Positions 1-12,199 of a DNA stretch of 64,000 nucleotides are shown piece after piece. A model generated the notes under the pieces. It searched no databases, was not told where the DNA came from, and saw only the letters and a list, made by a program, of their open reading frames with translations. The DNA is from Trametopsis cervina. Its lineage: Eukaryota; Basidiomycota; Agaricomycetes; Polyporales; Irpicaceae. The stretch covers positions 372,001 to 436,000 of the forward strand of contig MU278364.1 of assembly GCA_022385755.1 (NCBI GenBank), written 5' to 3'. Positions within the stretch are counted from its first letter, which is position 1, and each line of letters opens with the position of its first letter. The translations under genes and the position numbers were made by a program.

Positions 1-156
1 ACGACCCCATGGTCCTCGCTAACCATGCACGGGGTAAACACAGACCTCCCTATTGAGCCCGGTGTGTCCAACTCACCGGAGAAATTTGTGCAAGACTACA
101 TAGAAGCCTCCGTATTTCGAAAACGCATTTCATTATTTGCTATCGATACGCCATGA
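1..156 (+). CDS. Possible 3'-terminal coding exon, cut by window start
   Basis: Frame 1 is open from the first base for 51 codons and closes with TGA at 154-156. The translated stretch has a mixed, protein-like composition (it includes LTMHGVNTDLPIEPG and ends FAIDTP) but I do not recognise the family. An open stretch of this length is expected by chance in a modest fraction of cases, so this is only a candidate for the last exon of a gene lying to the left. Confidence 0.2.
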   Translation, partial: TTPWSSLTMHGVNTDLPIEPGVSNSPEKFVQDYIEASVFRKRISLFAIDTP

Positions 157-969
157 ATGCCCTGCGGACAGTGCCCGGTGGTCAAGACTGGTGGCGAGGT
201 CTTGGTAGGGGGCAAATTGAATCATAGCTGTCGGTGAAAGGAGAATCTGTATGACTGTTAGTGAATCCTCCGTCCGCCGTCGGAAATAGCACATGGTACA
301 CGTACAGGGCCTTGGATAAAGATTAAATATTCATTGGCCTAGGTTCATTCTTGCTGCAGTATTCTCGCGAAACCTAATTCGTCGTAAGCAGGCGTACTAG
401 GGTGGGAGTAGGTGCCAACTCATGGTGAGCGCTAAGATACAGCACATATTGCACCGATCCAAGGGTCTCCATATTACGATCATCTGGCCACAGCGAAGAA
501 CGAATGAGAAACATGACATTATTCATTCTCGACACCAATGCATGATAGTAGTGTACATTGCGAGGGTTTACAAAAACGACAACGGGGTACAGGGTATGAC
601 ACTGCGATGCGACAAGAACAGATACGGGTAAGGTAAGGAGAGATAAGATTGAGGCTAATGAGTGAGTGATGCAAGAGAATGAAGTAGAACAGCGGCGATG
701 GCGTAGCTGCACCGAGGCGCGATCCAGTCTAAGATCCCGGGGCGAAACGAAGCACCGAAAGAAAACGAAGTTGTGCTTGAAGGACTTGTCGATGTTTCAC
801 CAGTGGGGGCCTGACATGTCCTGGTCATGGCCGAAGCTTGCACGTCTCTCGTAGAGCATCCCAGCACGGAGCATATGGGAACGACGGACTACCTCCTGAC
901 CAAGATGACGAACCTCAACCCTTGATGCAAGCCTTGGAGGCCTGTCTCTGGTGGTCCGCTGTACACACA
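157..969. other. Intergenic, nothing recognised
   Basis: This holds only short overlapping open frames on both strands without recognisable motifs or consistent splice structure. It is the 3' flank of the EST1/SMG6-like gene, which ends at 970 on the minus strand. Confidence 0.5.
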
Positions 970-3900
970 TTATGATTTTCGCGCAAGAATAGCGGCAAGA
1001 TCCTGCTCGGTAGCGGCGTCGACTTCTCGTGAGCGAGCTTTCACACGGACTATGTTGAAATGTAAATACGGAAATTAAAACGATCAACGGTAGAATGGTA
1101 CTCACGCATACGATCGAAAGTCAGGAGGACGACCTTCGACGCACCAGCTGTGTCTTGTTCAATACCGTTTGTTTGCAAAAAGACCGATCGATCAACCCAG
1201 TGCGTTGACTGCCACATTGCAGCGCGAAGAATCAGATCGTCCATATTGCGTTCCCATGACTGGTTATCGTGTAGGTCGACTGCTTCAGTACGGACGTTGA
1301 GATTGGCGAGATAATTGCCCTTCGACGTTTGAATCTTGAGCGAGGTAGAGTGACTGCGAAGATGAGAGACGATGTACGAGGTAGCTGCGCCAGCCGCCTC
1401 GCCAAGGACTGAGGCATCAGAGGCGAGGCCGTCAAGCTCCATGATAACCGGCAAAGGAATGACTACAGTCCATTGGAGACTTTCGACGAGAGTGGCGATC
1501 ATAGATAGAGACGATAGTAGGATGTTGGTGTCGACGACGAGGATAGTAAAGCCAGGGATGATGCGTAAGGGTTTGGCGGTGTTCTCACGAGACGAGAAGC
1601 CGCGTGAGCGCTGTCGAGGCCCAGGTCGCTTCGAAGATGTAAGTAGACCTTTCAGATACTTTAGGCGATCCTGTAAACCTGGCGTTAGACTAATGCGGTG
1701 CGAACAGTGAGCGGTACCAACCTTGAGAGCCTGAACTTCCTCAGTCGCGCCTTCATCGTCCTCGCTCATCTCATCTGCATCACCAATATTGTCGTCCTCA
1801 TCAACATCCATGCCATCATCGTCCACCCATCGAGTCCCACGCAGCCGACGTTCCTCCTCAGCTCTCATGCACCTATCTTCCTCTCGCCATCTCGCCACCT
1901 TATCAGCCAATGCGCCCTCGACACGCCACTCCCCATGACCGTCTCGGACAGTCGGCGGTATGAACACGAGACCATTCGCGGTCTTCCCAATCTTCACCGC
2001 CGACCTCGCAATACGAACCCATCTCTCGACCATGATTGACGGTTTGCCGCCCTTCGCCTGCTTGTCTCCGTCCTTTCCTTCTTCCTCGACCTCGTCTTCA
2101 ATGATTCCGACTGCCAATGCATCGTCGGTCTCTTTGCGGTCCAAAATATCTGTCTCGAAGTTCTTCTCTTCGCCCTTGGTATCGCGGTTCCAGAATCCAC
2201 GCTCGTATATCTTCTTTCCGCTCCAGGCCAAGCCCCTAAGACACCAGTCTTCGGGAAGCGGATTACACCCGCCGCTGGACAAGAGCTCAGCCTCCTTAAT
2301 TGATTCTCGGTGGATGACCTTCCGAGGGATACGCGTCAGGAATGTCGCCAGTTCTTCCCAAGGAATAGCGCGCGCCAGAACTCGCTCGGCGGTTTTGTCT
2401 TTCAGGACCGTTGTAAGGAATGTCATGAGGACCGTGATGTAAGGGTTCAGCGACGACCGGCTGAGCCCTTGCGGTGGACGAATGGGATTCCTAAGCGTGT
2501 GCGATAGCATCATGAATGTCAGTTGCAATGCATATGCGAGCGGCACCGGCAGCTCCTCAGACGCAGATGATGAGGCTGGCGTCGCTTCTGCGATAGAGGG
2601 TGAAGTCAGGCGGTGGGACCGGTTGTCGCCGTTTACGTTGTCCTCGTCGTCAACATCCATCTTCTTCTCGTCCGACTCGCTCTTCTTCATTAGCTTGACA
2701 TGGTTGCCGTTGGAAATGAGCGGGCTTAAGCCAGCACCGGACTCTGGTTGAATGCCTGCGACACGACGAAGAACCGCTGTGGAGCGACCATACTCCAGAA
2801 TAGACCCGATATTAATGACCGCCATCATTATCCAGTCGCGTTCCTGCACATCACGACCTACAAACACACGCCCCACTAGTCAGTATCGCTGAAGCTTATT
2901 GTAAATGAAATAGTGCGAATAAGCCAGGGACGCGGCGCCTTCACTCCGCGCACGCTCCGCCATTCGCAATCGCCACGTGTGCTCACCTTCGAGTAGCAGC
3001 TTCTCCTCAAACCGAGCTAGTACGCTCTTGAAGTCGTCTAGTTGGATGTTGGTGAAAATCATCCCTTGCAGAAGAAGGAATAGGTCGGTCAGACCGGCGT
3101 CGGGCGCCTGACGGCGTGCCTGTGCGGTACTTGACCACATCTGGAGGACCGTCTCTCGAGAAGTAGTGAACGGGTGCGTTGCGATCATGCTGGGAAAGAC
3201 AAGGGTGTTCAATTACCTGTTCTTATCAGACGCATGCGGGATATCACATACCTCTTTACGAAATGATAAACGGCGCGTAACTCTTCCTTCTCACAAGGTT
3301 CGGCGTCCCTGCTGAGCATGCCCAAATAATGATGAAGCTTCCCAGACGTGGGTGCAAACGCTAGTCCCTTCGTGAACCATTCCCGAGAGATAAGTCGCCA
3401 TTGCTCCTTCTCCGGGATCAGTTCCATATTCCGAGCTGCGATGATACCGACGCTGGGGGCCATACCAGGCATTATCGCGGGTTGCTGGACATCCGAGGCC
3501 GGCGGGGAGTCATCATTACGGGCTACTGGTGCGGGAGACACGGCGGGCGTAGGTGAAACATTTTTGTCTGATAACGCCGACACCTCAGGGGTCGCAGGTC
3601 CTGTGGCTGATAGCAGTGCATTCGCTGTGAGACTCGCACGTGTGACAGCGTTCATCGTCAAATTCCCTTGCACCTCCTTTGCGGCCCTGCTTTCCAATAG
3701 CTGCGCGACAGCTGACCGATAACGAGCAAGATCTCCGAGGGATTCGACCCAGTTTCCGCTGAATTCCGCCAAATTCGGCTCGTCCAGCAGTCCTGTGTAA
3801 AACGCATATGCGTAATAGATGAAGCTCTGTAATGGTGTTGATAGGTATCCGTATTAGGCAAATAGGTTGACATGCTTACCACTAAATGTTCAAGGGCAAC

Positions 3901-5177
3901 GTTCTCTTCTGCATCTGGTGAGCATGACGAGGCAGCACGTCGCAGCATCTCCAATAGATGGTAGAAGGCGTTCTTCCACAATCGCCCTACCAAGGTGTAC
4001 TTCTTCGGAATATGGCGTAATGAAGCGGGCACTGAAGGGGCTGTGGTCAACGTCAGGAGATCATGAATAACTTCGGACAATCTGTAGCAGGTGGTTAGGC
4101 GAATTTGACACCGTCAGCGATGTCGTGTCACGTACTCCTTATGTTTCCTGACAAGACCCTTATATCGATCTCGCTCTCCCTCGTCGCCGACTGCCGCCGC
4201 TTCTCGCTTGATGACGCCGTTCTGTTGTGTCTTCAACAGCACGCGTTGCGGACTCGATTCAATGCCATCCTGGGTATCGCTTTCCGACTCCTTGTTCAGT
4301 TGGTCCTCAATGGAAACGATGCGTCGGTACAAGTGTTTGAGTTTGCTCGACAATACAGATGCCGAGGCCGTGCTCTCTTCAGACCGCGGGCCATTGCTGA
4401 ATATCGCCGAGGACATGGAAGAATCCGTCGTCGTAGAGTTCAATGTAAAGGTAGATGAAATTGTTGACTGTGCATAAGACGCAGAAGACGTAGACGAGGC
4501 GGACACCCAGTCCCCCGATGATTTAGGCGTGGGTGTCGGTCGTGAGTTAGGTGGTGATCCATTCGCATTCGGCCCTCGAACGAGCAGCCCAGGTTGGTAT
4601 GGGTTGTCCTTCCGAGGGTCGAACAGCCTCGCGCCGTCGCGGGCGGGCTGTGCTCGTGAATGGAGTCGGGGGTGCACGCCGCTGCGGGCCACACTGGCTG
4701 AGTCGTCTTCGGACATGCCATCTGGCTCGGCGGTCATCGTGGGTCTTCGAATATTGTCCGTATTCGGGTTGTAGAGCCTGCCGGCCCCCCGCGGACTCGT
4801 GTGTTCTGCTCGCTTATGCACATGGCGGGGCGAGGCGTGAGATATCTTGAGCCGTCGTTCGAAGTCTTGCTCGTCGGGAGCTCCGTCTGCTTGAGGGCTT
4901 GCCTGCGAGACGATGATGTTGGGGTGCGCGATGGGGGGTGCATGCATTCTGCGCGGCGACTGGGGGTGTGGTTGCGTTTTTGAGGGTTGGGGGCGATCGG
5001 ACCTCTCCTTTGGCCTCGTCAAGCTGCCACGAATAATCAGCATATTTGGAGAGTCAAGCTTAACCGTACTCACTGCGCTTGCTTCCTTTGTAGAGCAACA
5101 AACTTCGCCGCAAGGTCAATCGACTGCGGCGCCTCCCGCTCCTTCCCCTTCCTCTCCGGCAGTAATACCTCAGGCAT
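970..5177 (-). CDS. EST1/SMG6-like protein with C-terminal PIN domain
   Basis: Predicted 1281-residue protein of the EST1/SMG5-6-7 family. Members act in telomerase recruitment or in nonsense-mediated mRNA decay. Exons (minus strand): 5177-5074, 5023-4136, 4081-3880, 3826-3252, 3189-2945, 2857-1106, 1049-970; all phases agree. The N-terminal ~330 residues are low-complexity with a short coiled coil (SSKLKHLYRRIVSIEDQL). An EST1 N-terminal/14-3-3-like and TPR region follows (about 331-720; SFIYYAYAFYTGLL, KLHHYLGMLSRDAEP, MMAVINIGSILEYG). The PIN domain lies at about 1110-1275 with acidic positions preserved in VVDTNILL, ELDGLAS, NMDDLILRAA and LLTFDRM. Combining EST1 region and PIN domain in one protein is the SMG6/EST1A architecture. 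Whether it cleaves RNA in decay or works at telomeres cannot be told from sequence. Confidence 0.88.
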
Positions 5178-6736
5178 TGTTGGATAATGCCAACGTATGT
5201 GCCACTGCTGGCGATGGTGATGACGGTGGAAAGAAAGTTAGGTAGGCTGGAATGCGATGAGCTGCGCAGGTGCTGCGATGAGAATCATCTTTGGGATGCA
5301 ACATTTCCCTCCGCAGTCGAGTAGCTGCGCACAGATCTGTCACTCATACCCACGTGGCGCCCGTCACACTTGGTCACCGTAACCTGTCAGCAGCTGCGTC
5401 ACATCAATGATTTAGAAGTCAAACCTAACCTTAGTGAATTTATTTCGAGCTCCGAAAGTTCCAACACCTTGCGCGAGAATCCGCTGTAGATACTGTGAGA
5501 TTATTACATACGTAAAGCTTTGCATCTCGCATCGATATTACACAAGCTTGCAGACGTGCTTCAGTATAAGATTTCGCGGCGTTACAAAACCCCTGCTGTG
5601 GACGTGGATTCTGCCAGAAATCTGGCTTGACGCAATGGCGCAGCTCTGGAACCGTGCGTGACCAAACGTGACAAGCGGACCCGAAATCTGCTGCGCACAA
5701 TGGAATCTCGCTCACACCGAGCCTCGAATCAAAGCGACAACTCGCACTCGACAACGGCTTCGGTCACGTCGGTATCCGACTCCTATGAACACCTGCTCAC
5801 ACCGCCATAAGTATCCCAGAAGCGGGAGCAGTGCCATTCCGTACTCATGAGTGCAGTACCTGCTTTCCACCACAGAACGAGCTTCAGCACAGTATCGTGA
5901 ACTCCAATTTCCTTGGGCGTGTATGGGGGTCACACTGCCCGCAGCAGACATCATACTGTGCGAACATTCCTCTCCAAACGTGGATTCTCCGTGTGGTCTA
6001 CGCGCTACAACCTGATGTCCGATGGACAAAATTGCTAGCATCGGTAACACGACACGGATTGGTGGGAGCGAAATGACCTCCCCGCTTCCGGAAGCAATCA
6101 TCTGCGACACGAGGACGTCTGATAATATAACGTGCAAGGGAACGTAAGCAAGGTGTTTCGCGGCGACACAGGCCGGACGGTGCGTTACATTCTCACCATA
6201 ACCTTGACGGGCCGTACAGTCATTCAACCTTGCCTGCGCGAATACCGGACAACTGTACCAGCATTTGGTAAGTACGATTGGTGTATAGACCATGCTGAGA
6301 TTATACACTCACTAAAAACGTCTCAGCCACCAATATATCTGACCCACTCCAGATTGAAGATTTCAGGACCAACATGACAAGGACATCACCCCGGTAAGTC
6401 GCCACCGTGATTCGCAACGTCGCAAACACCGGCAAGAATGTTGACACACACGTTCCATGCATACGCCACGCGAGTCCGCAGTATACTCTTGCCCAACCAG
6501 GGTCGCCGCTTCTCAAATAGATGGATGCAAATCGACACACCTCTCGAGGGTGCTCCGGTGATGCTGCACATGCTCAGGTGACATTGAGATATATCTTCCT
6601 TCAAAGCCACTTGATATAGTAAACGAAACATCCCTTTATCTGATAATACACCTAAAATGTACACTCTGCGTCAATACAACCGCGCTGTTATACACGTACA
6701 ACTGATGTCAAGATAAACGCGACGCCCCAGGGTTCG
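5178..6736. other. Intergenic, upstream of the EST1-like gene
   Basis: About 1.5 kb between the start of the EST1-like gene and the stop of the dehydrogenase gene, so it holds the promoter of the former and the 3' flank of the latter. The longest open frame (5712-6308, minus) shows no family features or splice logic. No RNA gene or repeat was recognised. Confidence 0.5.
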
Positions 6737-8151
6737 CTACCACGAATGATGACCTCCGCTGACAATGATACTAGAATAGGTCGAGGCTAGTCAGCAGAAG
6801 CTCACGGAGAAGTAAAACAGACACCTACTCGCTACCTGTACAGAACGTGCTAGCGTCACTAGCAAGCCATGTCACTACCCCGCGTAACTCGTCCGGGCGG
6901 CCAATGCGTCCCATGGGATTTAAGCTCGCCCACTTTTCCAGCAGGTGAGGCTGCGTGTCCAGGTATGCCGCGGTCATACTGCATAGTACAAACATAAGGC
7001 TTGGTCAGGGGCAGCAAATGCACAGCGCTACGCACTTGGTGTATATGTGACCCGGACTCAACGAGTTGACGCGGATCCTGCGAGGACCCAGCTCGCAGGC
7101 CATGCTGCGCGCCATCTGCAGAACGGCGGATTTGGATGAGTTGTACGAGGTCCATGCATGGTCCTGCGTGACACCGAGCCGAGGAGAGGGTGGCGTTGGG
7201 CATCAGCGCAGTATAGGAGGAAGAACATACATCCATACCTTGTTCGTAATGGAGCCGCTCATGCTAGCGATGAGGACGATGCTTCCTCCGTTTCCGAACC
7301 GATCCATCTGCTGCCCAGCAGCCTGCGCAGTAAACAGCACACCGTTCACATTGACGTCCATCACCTACAGACCATATTCAGCACGATGACTCGGTGACAT
7401 GCATGAAACATAGCATGCAATGCGTACCTGGCGGAACTGGGCAGCTGGATAAGTGAGACAGTCGGTATGCTCTTTCAGAATGCCCGCAGCAGCGACGCAA
7501 GCGTCCATGCGTCCTTCCCTGTCTCCGATCGTCTTGCCGATCTTCCATATTTCCTCCTGAACGATGCGCAAAAAAGCCGTCAACAGCAGCTCGCCGCAAA
7601 TGTGACAGGACTTCACGACGCACGAACCTGGTTGGTCACATTTCCGCTGATGTATTCCAGACGACCCTCTCCGCCAGTCTTGCCGCTGCTCGCAAGCTTC
7701 TTCGCGTACTGCTGCACTGCGGACCACTCTTCGGACGGCTCTTTAGCCAGATCGACGCAGTATACTGCGCGCGCCCCAGCCTCGATGAGGGCTAATGCCA
7801 TCTCAAGCCCAAGTCCGCGATTTCCGCCCGAGACAAGCGCGACTCTGTCAGCAAGCGAGAACTCGTGCGTGAAAAGTGTGGGTGAGGGATCTGGTTCAAA
7901 TGTCAGTATTGGCAGAACGCTCTGGCTGTATGCGCACCATCATGCGAGTTCTTCAGAGCAGCGGTGACACCTATTGGCCCGTACGAAGGCTGCACTCCAG
8001 TCTTCGACTGGTTATCGACATTCAAAGGAGACTCCTTCCCGGTCCCTGTACTATAAAACTTTGGGTTCCTTAGCGTGAGTGTCGTTCGCAGGCTCGTTCC
8101 TCGTGACACATGAGCTGCGCGTAACAAATGAGAGCGCAATAAGTTGGACAT
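6737..8151 (-). CDS. Short-chain dehydrogenase/reductase, sugar-alcohol type
   Basis: NAD(P)-dependent oxidoreductase of the classical SDR family, 347 residues. Exons (minus): 8151-7938, 7890-7628, 7556-7428, 7364-7239, 7163-7036, 6978-6829, 6770-6737; all phases agree. About 70 N-terminal residues precede the fold and are rich in Arg and Ser, which may be a mitochondrial presequence. The cofactor motif is SGGNRGLG, followed by CVDL. The helix-4 region reads AAAGI and the active site is SMSG with YNSSK (Ser-Tyr-Lys). The C-terminus GSDIIVSGGHHSW is typical of the family. The overall pattern resembles fungal D-arabinitol/mannitol/sorbose-type reductases; the substrate is an inference. It is divergent from the kinase at 8565. 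Confidence 0.9.
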
Positions 8152-8564
8152 GATCAATATCGCGGTGTGTCGTTTCGTGCGGGGACGGAGGAGGTGATGC
8201 ACACAGAGTAGAAGTTGTGCTTAACGATTCTCTAGCAGATAAGTAGACAAAGCGAATTCGTATTTTACCTCATAGTGAAGTCATGGGATGTGCGAGAAGG
8301 TCATCAGGTCACCTCGCTGGGTTTTAACGTAGGGCAGTGGGAACGACATGGTGGCAAAACGTAGAAGCAGTTGACGCTTCAGAATTGCACTCATGATTTG
8401 CTGACGCGCCTACTGTATAGCGCACAAATAATAACCACGCAGTGCCACCAGCTACTTACTAACGCCCATCACACCAAAGATTAAAGTGGCTACTCACTAG
8501 CAGGTGCGTCACTGGCTGCCCCTACAATCATCATGCCTGGTTCCTGAACTCAACCTGAACTACC
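8152..8564. promoter_or_regulatory. Shared divergent promoter region
   Basis: 413 bp separate the start codons of the dehydrogenase (minus) and the kinase (plus). Both must start transcription here. No clear TATA box or operator-like repeat stands out. Confidence 0.5.
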
Positions 8565-10044
8565 ATGTTTCGTGCAGGATGGCATATAGCAGGCCGACGT
8601 TCTTACTTGCGCAATATTCAGGTCGGGCAGCCCTGGCGAGCAGGTCTACACACAATTCATAGCCGCGAGCCCCTCGAAGAGGAAACCCTAGCGTGGTACA
8701 AACCGTCCTACTTCTATCCCATTAAGGTTGGGGAGGTTCTGAACGAGAAGTATCAAGTGATAGGAAAGCTCGGTCATGGGGCCTACTCTACAACATGGCT
8801 CTGCAGAGATCTCTCGTGGGTTTGCCATCATTGCACAACACAGTGTAGCTATATAGCTTATATGCTATTTCACAGACACGAGCGACGGCATGTTGCACTC
8901 AAAGCAGGCACCCTTAACTCCGTAACATCCGCGACGCAACGAGAGAGCGAGATCTTCCAGCATCTCAACTCTATCAAGACCAAGCATGTCGGCCGGAGCC
9001 TTATCCGCACCAGTTTGGACGAGTTCGAGCTTAAGAATGAGCACGGCACATACCGATGCATCGTCCAGCCGCCAATGTCTGTTAGCATGGCGACCTTCCG
9101 GAGCCGCTTTCCGGGCAGACGACTCCCCGTGCCTCTGCTCCGGAGCGTCATCTCCCATATTCTCCTCGCGCTTGACTTCCTCCATGTCGAGGCCAAGGTG
9201 ATCCACACGGGTACGACCTATCATACACCCTGCGACGAGGTGTATACACAGTACTCACCCTCTCGCCCACCTTCGCAGATGTACAGGAGAAGAACATTCT
9301 CCTCGGCATGGATGACACTGACGCCGCGTTTGAGGACTTCGACACGGCGGAGAAGACCGACCCGGCCCCACACAAAGTTGCTGAGGACGGGCGCATCATC
9401 TACGCGTCGCGAAACCTCGTGCCCAACTCGTATGGCCGGCCGGTGCTGTGCGACTTTGGCGAGGCCCGTCTGTTCCGTGACGAGGGTTACGGTGTCGATA
9501 TCCAGCCTATCCAGTACCGTGCTCCCGAGGTCATCCTTGGGATCCCGTGGAAAGAGGAGGTGGATATCTGGAGTGTCGGTGTCATGGTAAGATGCGCTCT
9601 TTCTATGCTCATGCACGCGTATTCATGTCTAACGACACTAGATGTGGGACCTGTTTGAGGCGAAACACTTGTTCAACCTTGTGCCGAATGGAGAAGATGT
9701 GAATGCATACCACCTTGCGCGCATGGTTGCACTGCTGGGACATCCGCCGCCCGACCTCCTGCGACGGAGTGCGACCAACCTGCCCTGGCAGTATTTCGAC
9801 AAAACAGGTCAGATAACTTTTTTTTTCTTTGCCTTCCCAACTATACTAATTTATGCGGGCAGGTAAATGGAAAGGCGTCGTTGATATTCCAGAATGTAGC
9901 CTTGAAAGATCAGAAGAGAACCTCCGAGGGGATGCGAAGGCAGACTTTCTCCGGTTTGTGAGGCGCATGTTGCAATGGCGTCCGGAGGAGAGAAGTACTG
10001 CCCGGGAGTTATTGGAGGACCCGTGGATAAAGACGCAAGACTGA
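8565..10044 (+). CDS. SRPK-like protein kinase
   Basis: Ser/Thr kinase of the SR-protein-kinase-like group that is expanded in mushrooms; 413 residues. Exons: 8565-8815, 8876-9210, 9279-9586, 9642-9807, 9863-10044, phases consistent. Glycine loop GKLGHGAYS (about 67-75), VALK lysine (about 93), catalytic loop HTDVQEKNIL (Asp at about 196), DFGEA (about 252), YRAPE and the DIWSVGVM helix are all intact, so it should be catalytically competent. Canonical SRPKs have HTDLKPDN, so the loop is divergent, as in many fungal paralogs. The first ~45 residues are Arg-rich and acid-poor, which could be a targeting sequence. The acidic spacer between the lobes is short. Targets are unknown. Confidence 0.88.
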
Positions 10045-10647
10045 TGATACTGGGATCCGGAACTATGATCTAGCAAACGAGTTGGACTATGGTGCATACA
10101 CCTTCGGACACCTACACTTCTATTCACATCTCTGTCCCATTTATGAGTAATTTGCCGGTGTTAGTGCACTTATATAGGCATCAGACATTCTACACACGCT
10201 GATACATTATTTTGGATACTCAGAGGAGCTTACGAGAGCTACTGGCATGCTGTAACCTTTGTGTACTCAAGCCTCCGCCAAGAGCCAATCCATGCTTGAT
10301 AGTAGCAGATCTAGACGCGTGCTGGATGCCGTGACGATCTGTGACGCGTGCACCTTCGCAAAGGTTGACTCTCGCCATATTCAACATTACCTACGGTGTT
10401 CGTCAGAAGGGCTCTCGAATAGAATGCACACAAGGCTGCCGCACATCCTGGTCCAACAATGATATTTCTGCTGAAGTAGTTGATTGGTAGAGGATTATTG
10501 GCTCAGTGCACTAAACACATGACAGTGCCAGCGTTTTGACTAACCATGACAGGGTAAGCTGTGCGGTGTGCGCCTTTCTCTCCGAGTCGCCACAGGTCTA
10601 TAAGGCTGCGCCTCCCATAGAACCTTTCTCGAACGTTTACTCGCACA
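10045..10647. other. Intergenic, promoter side of the NTF2-like gene
   Basis: About 600 bp with no credible coding signal. The part just before 10648 shows patchy similarity to the sequence upstream of the inverted pseudogene (a shared block around the motif TTTCTCTCC), suggesting the promoter was part of the duplication. Confidence 0.4.
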
Positions 10648-11572
10648 ATGACCACACACGAACTTCATCACGATAGCGAATTCCCCTTGGTGCCCCTCAT
10701 GCACCAGGTAGGTGCCGGCAGCAGCATCCGACGAACACAGAGCCGAGCGGAAACATCGCGGAGTACAAGCCCCGCGAGAGTGCCCACCATAACCCGACAT
10801 CCATCGCATATGCTCGCATTGCCTACTCCGGACCTCGTCGGGTCTATCGCAAGCGGTGCGCACTACGCGGGAGCATTGTCTCCCACCCACCCGCATTTCG
10901 ATTCGAAGCATTCAGCACACCATCGGCGGTCCGCGAGTTTGAACGCGGATGACCCCGCAGTTGAGCAGTCTTACGCAGATGTCATGGTGGATTTTGAGGA
11001 GGTGAGTGTTGGCTGCTTCAGTATGCGATACATGTCTGACACTCTGTCTTCAGCTGTTCTGCGGGAGAGTCACACACGAGCTACTCGAGCGGAGACTGAG
11101 GAAAGACACAGAGTTCGAGGATCCATGGTGCAAGTGTATCGGATTCGCCGAAACTGCGGCTAAGTTTGTTGCTCTGGTAAGCTTTATATATGCTTCTTGT
11201 GTACGTGCCGTGGATTTACCAGTGGGCGTAGTCGAAGGTCTATTCGCGATGCGAACGGCGACAAAGCCGTATTCTCACTGCATCAATCCATCCTCACAAG
11301 CTCGTCTATTCCCAGACGCAGGTCTACACCCTCCGATTACTTGGTACGAAGAAGGTAAGAGTACCTTTGGGCTATCCCGGGAAGGCCTACTTAAAATCCT
11401 CTTTCGACAGACCATCACATCATTCGTCCATGTAGATCTCGACGACGACCTCAAAGTCATCCGCATGACTGACCGGTGGGATGGAGAAGAACTTCCTGCT
11501 GGTAGAGGCATGCTCTTAATCCGCAAATTCAACGGCAGGGTCGCTCCGTGGCTTTTCCACGTCCCGAAATGA
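10648..11572 (+). CDS. SigF/NTF2-like fold protein of unknown function
   Basis: 253-residue protein from four exons: 10648-11001, 11054-11176, 11232-11354, 11411-11572, all joined in phase. The first ~118 residues are Ser/Pro/His-rich and probably disordered. The rest looks like the fungal SigF-like NTF2-like family: DTEFEDPWCKCIG is the cone-fold entry, followed by a beta-rich middle (YSQTQVYTLRLLG) and the strand FVHVDLDDDLKVIRMTDRWDG, ending in PWLFHVPK. Members of this superfamily bind small molecules or act as scaffolds; no catalytic residues can be assigned here. A decayed inverted copy lies at 12200-12652. Confidence 0.75.
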
Positions 11573-12199
11573 GTTTCATGAAGTCATTACTCCTTTATTG
11601 GCCACCCCTTGCACCTCGCCACCGGTGCGCATACACAAACTGCCTCGCAAAATTATGCTGGATATCATATCGCACGACGATGTTTGTATATTGGATGTTG
11701 TACTACTAGCCATGTTTTCATATCTCTACATGTATTACGTATCTACCCTATCTAGCGTTACATTAATGTTCTATTAGTGTTCTACCGCCCATAATGTAGT
11801 CTTAATACGATCTTCTTTAAACCGGTGAGAACCACGGGCGATAAGATACGGAGGGAAGAGCAAGAAAGTGTTCTCGTGGCGGTTCGGCGAAGACTCATCG
11901 GGATAAGCAACCGCCGAAAACACAGGACTCACAGAGGGCATAACCAAAGGTGAAAGCGGTAGACTTTTGATACAGAGGATCTGGTGGTCGGATGGATTGT
12001 GAGGAATCCACCGCCAAAGAGGGATACATTTTTAGGATAGTTGATCAAACAAGGCAGAAGATTCTCGACAGTGCTGGCCATGCCTTGGGAGTCTTGGGGA
12101 CATGACAGGGGCGTAGTCCACGAAGATTTTCTGGGCTGAACGGAGACTTGTTAGTCTATGAATGCACGCCGCCAGGCCAACTGTTTCCTGTTGTTTCGA
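11573..12199. other. Spacer between the NTF2-like gene and its inverted pseudogene
   Basis: This is the 3' flank of both copies. It contains a 7-bp stem (11878-11884 with 11909-11915) around a purine-rich loop. I could not trace exons 3 and 4 of the NTF2-like gene on the minus strand here, so the pseudogene copy probably lost its 3' half. Confidence 0.4.

Noticed and set aside
5712..6308. 198-codon open frame on the minus strand upstream of the EST1-like gene
   Set aside because: No family motifs, Cys-rich erratic composition, no splice partners; probably chance.
11878..11915. Stem-loop with GGGATAAG in the loop, at first sight a third copy of the RNA element
   Set aside because: Only a short string is shared; the P2 hairpin and the GAAACCAAC block are absent, and the stem is unrelated.
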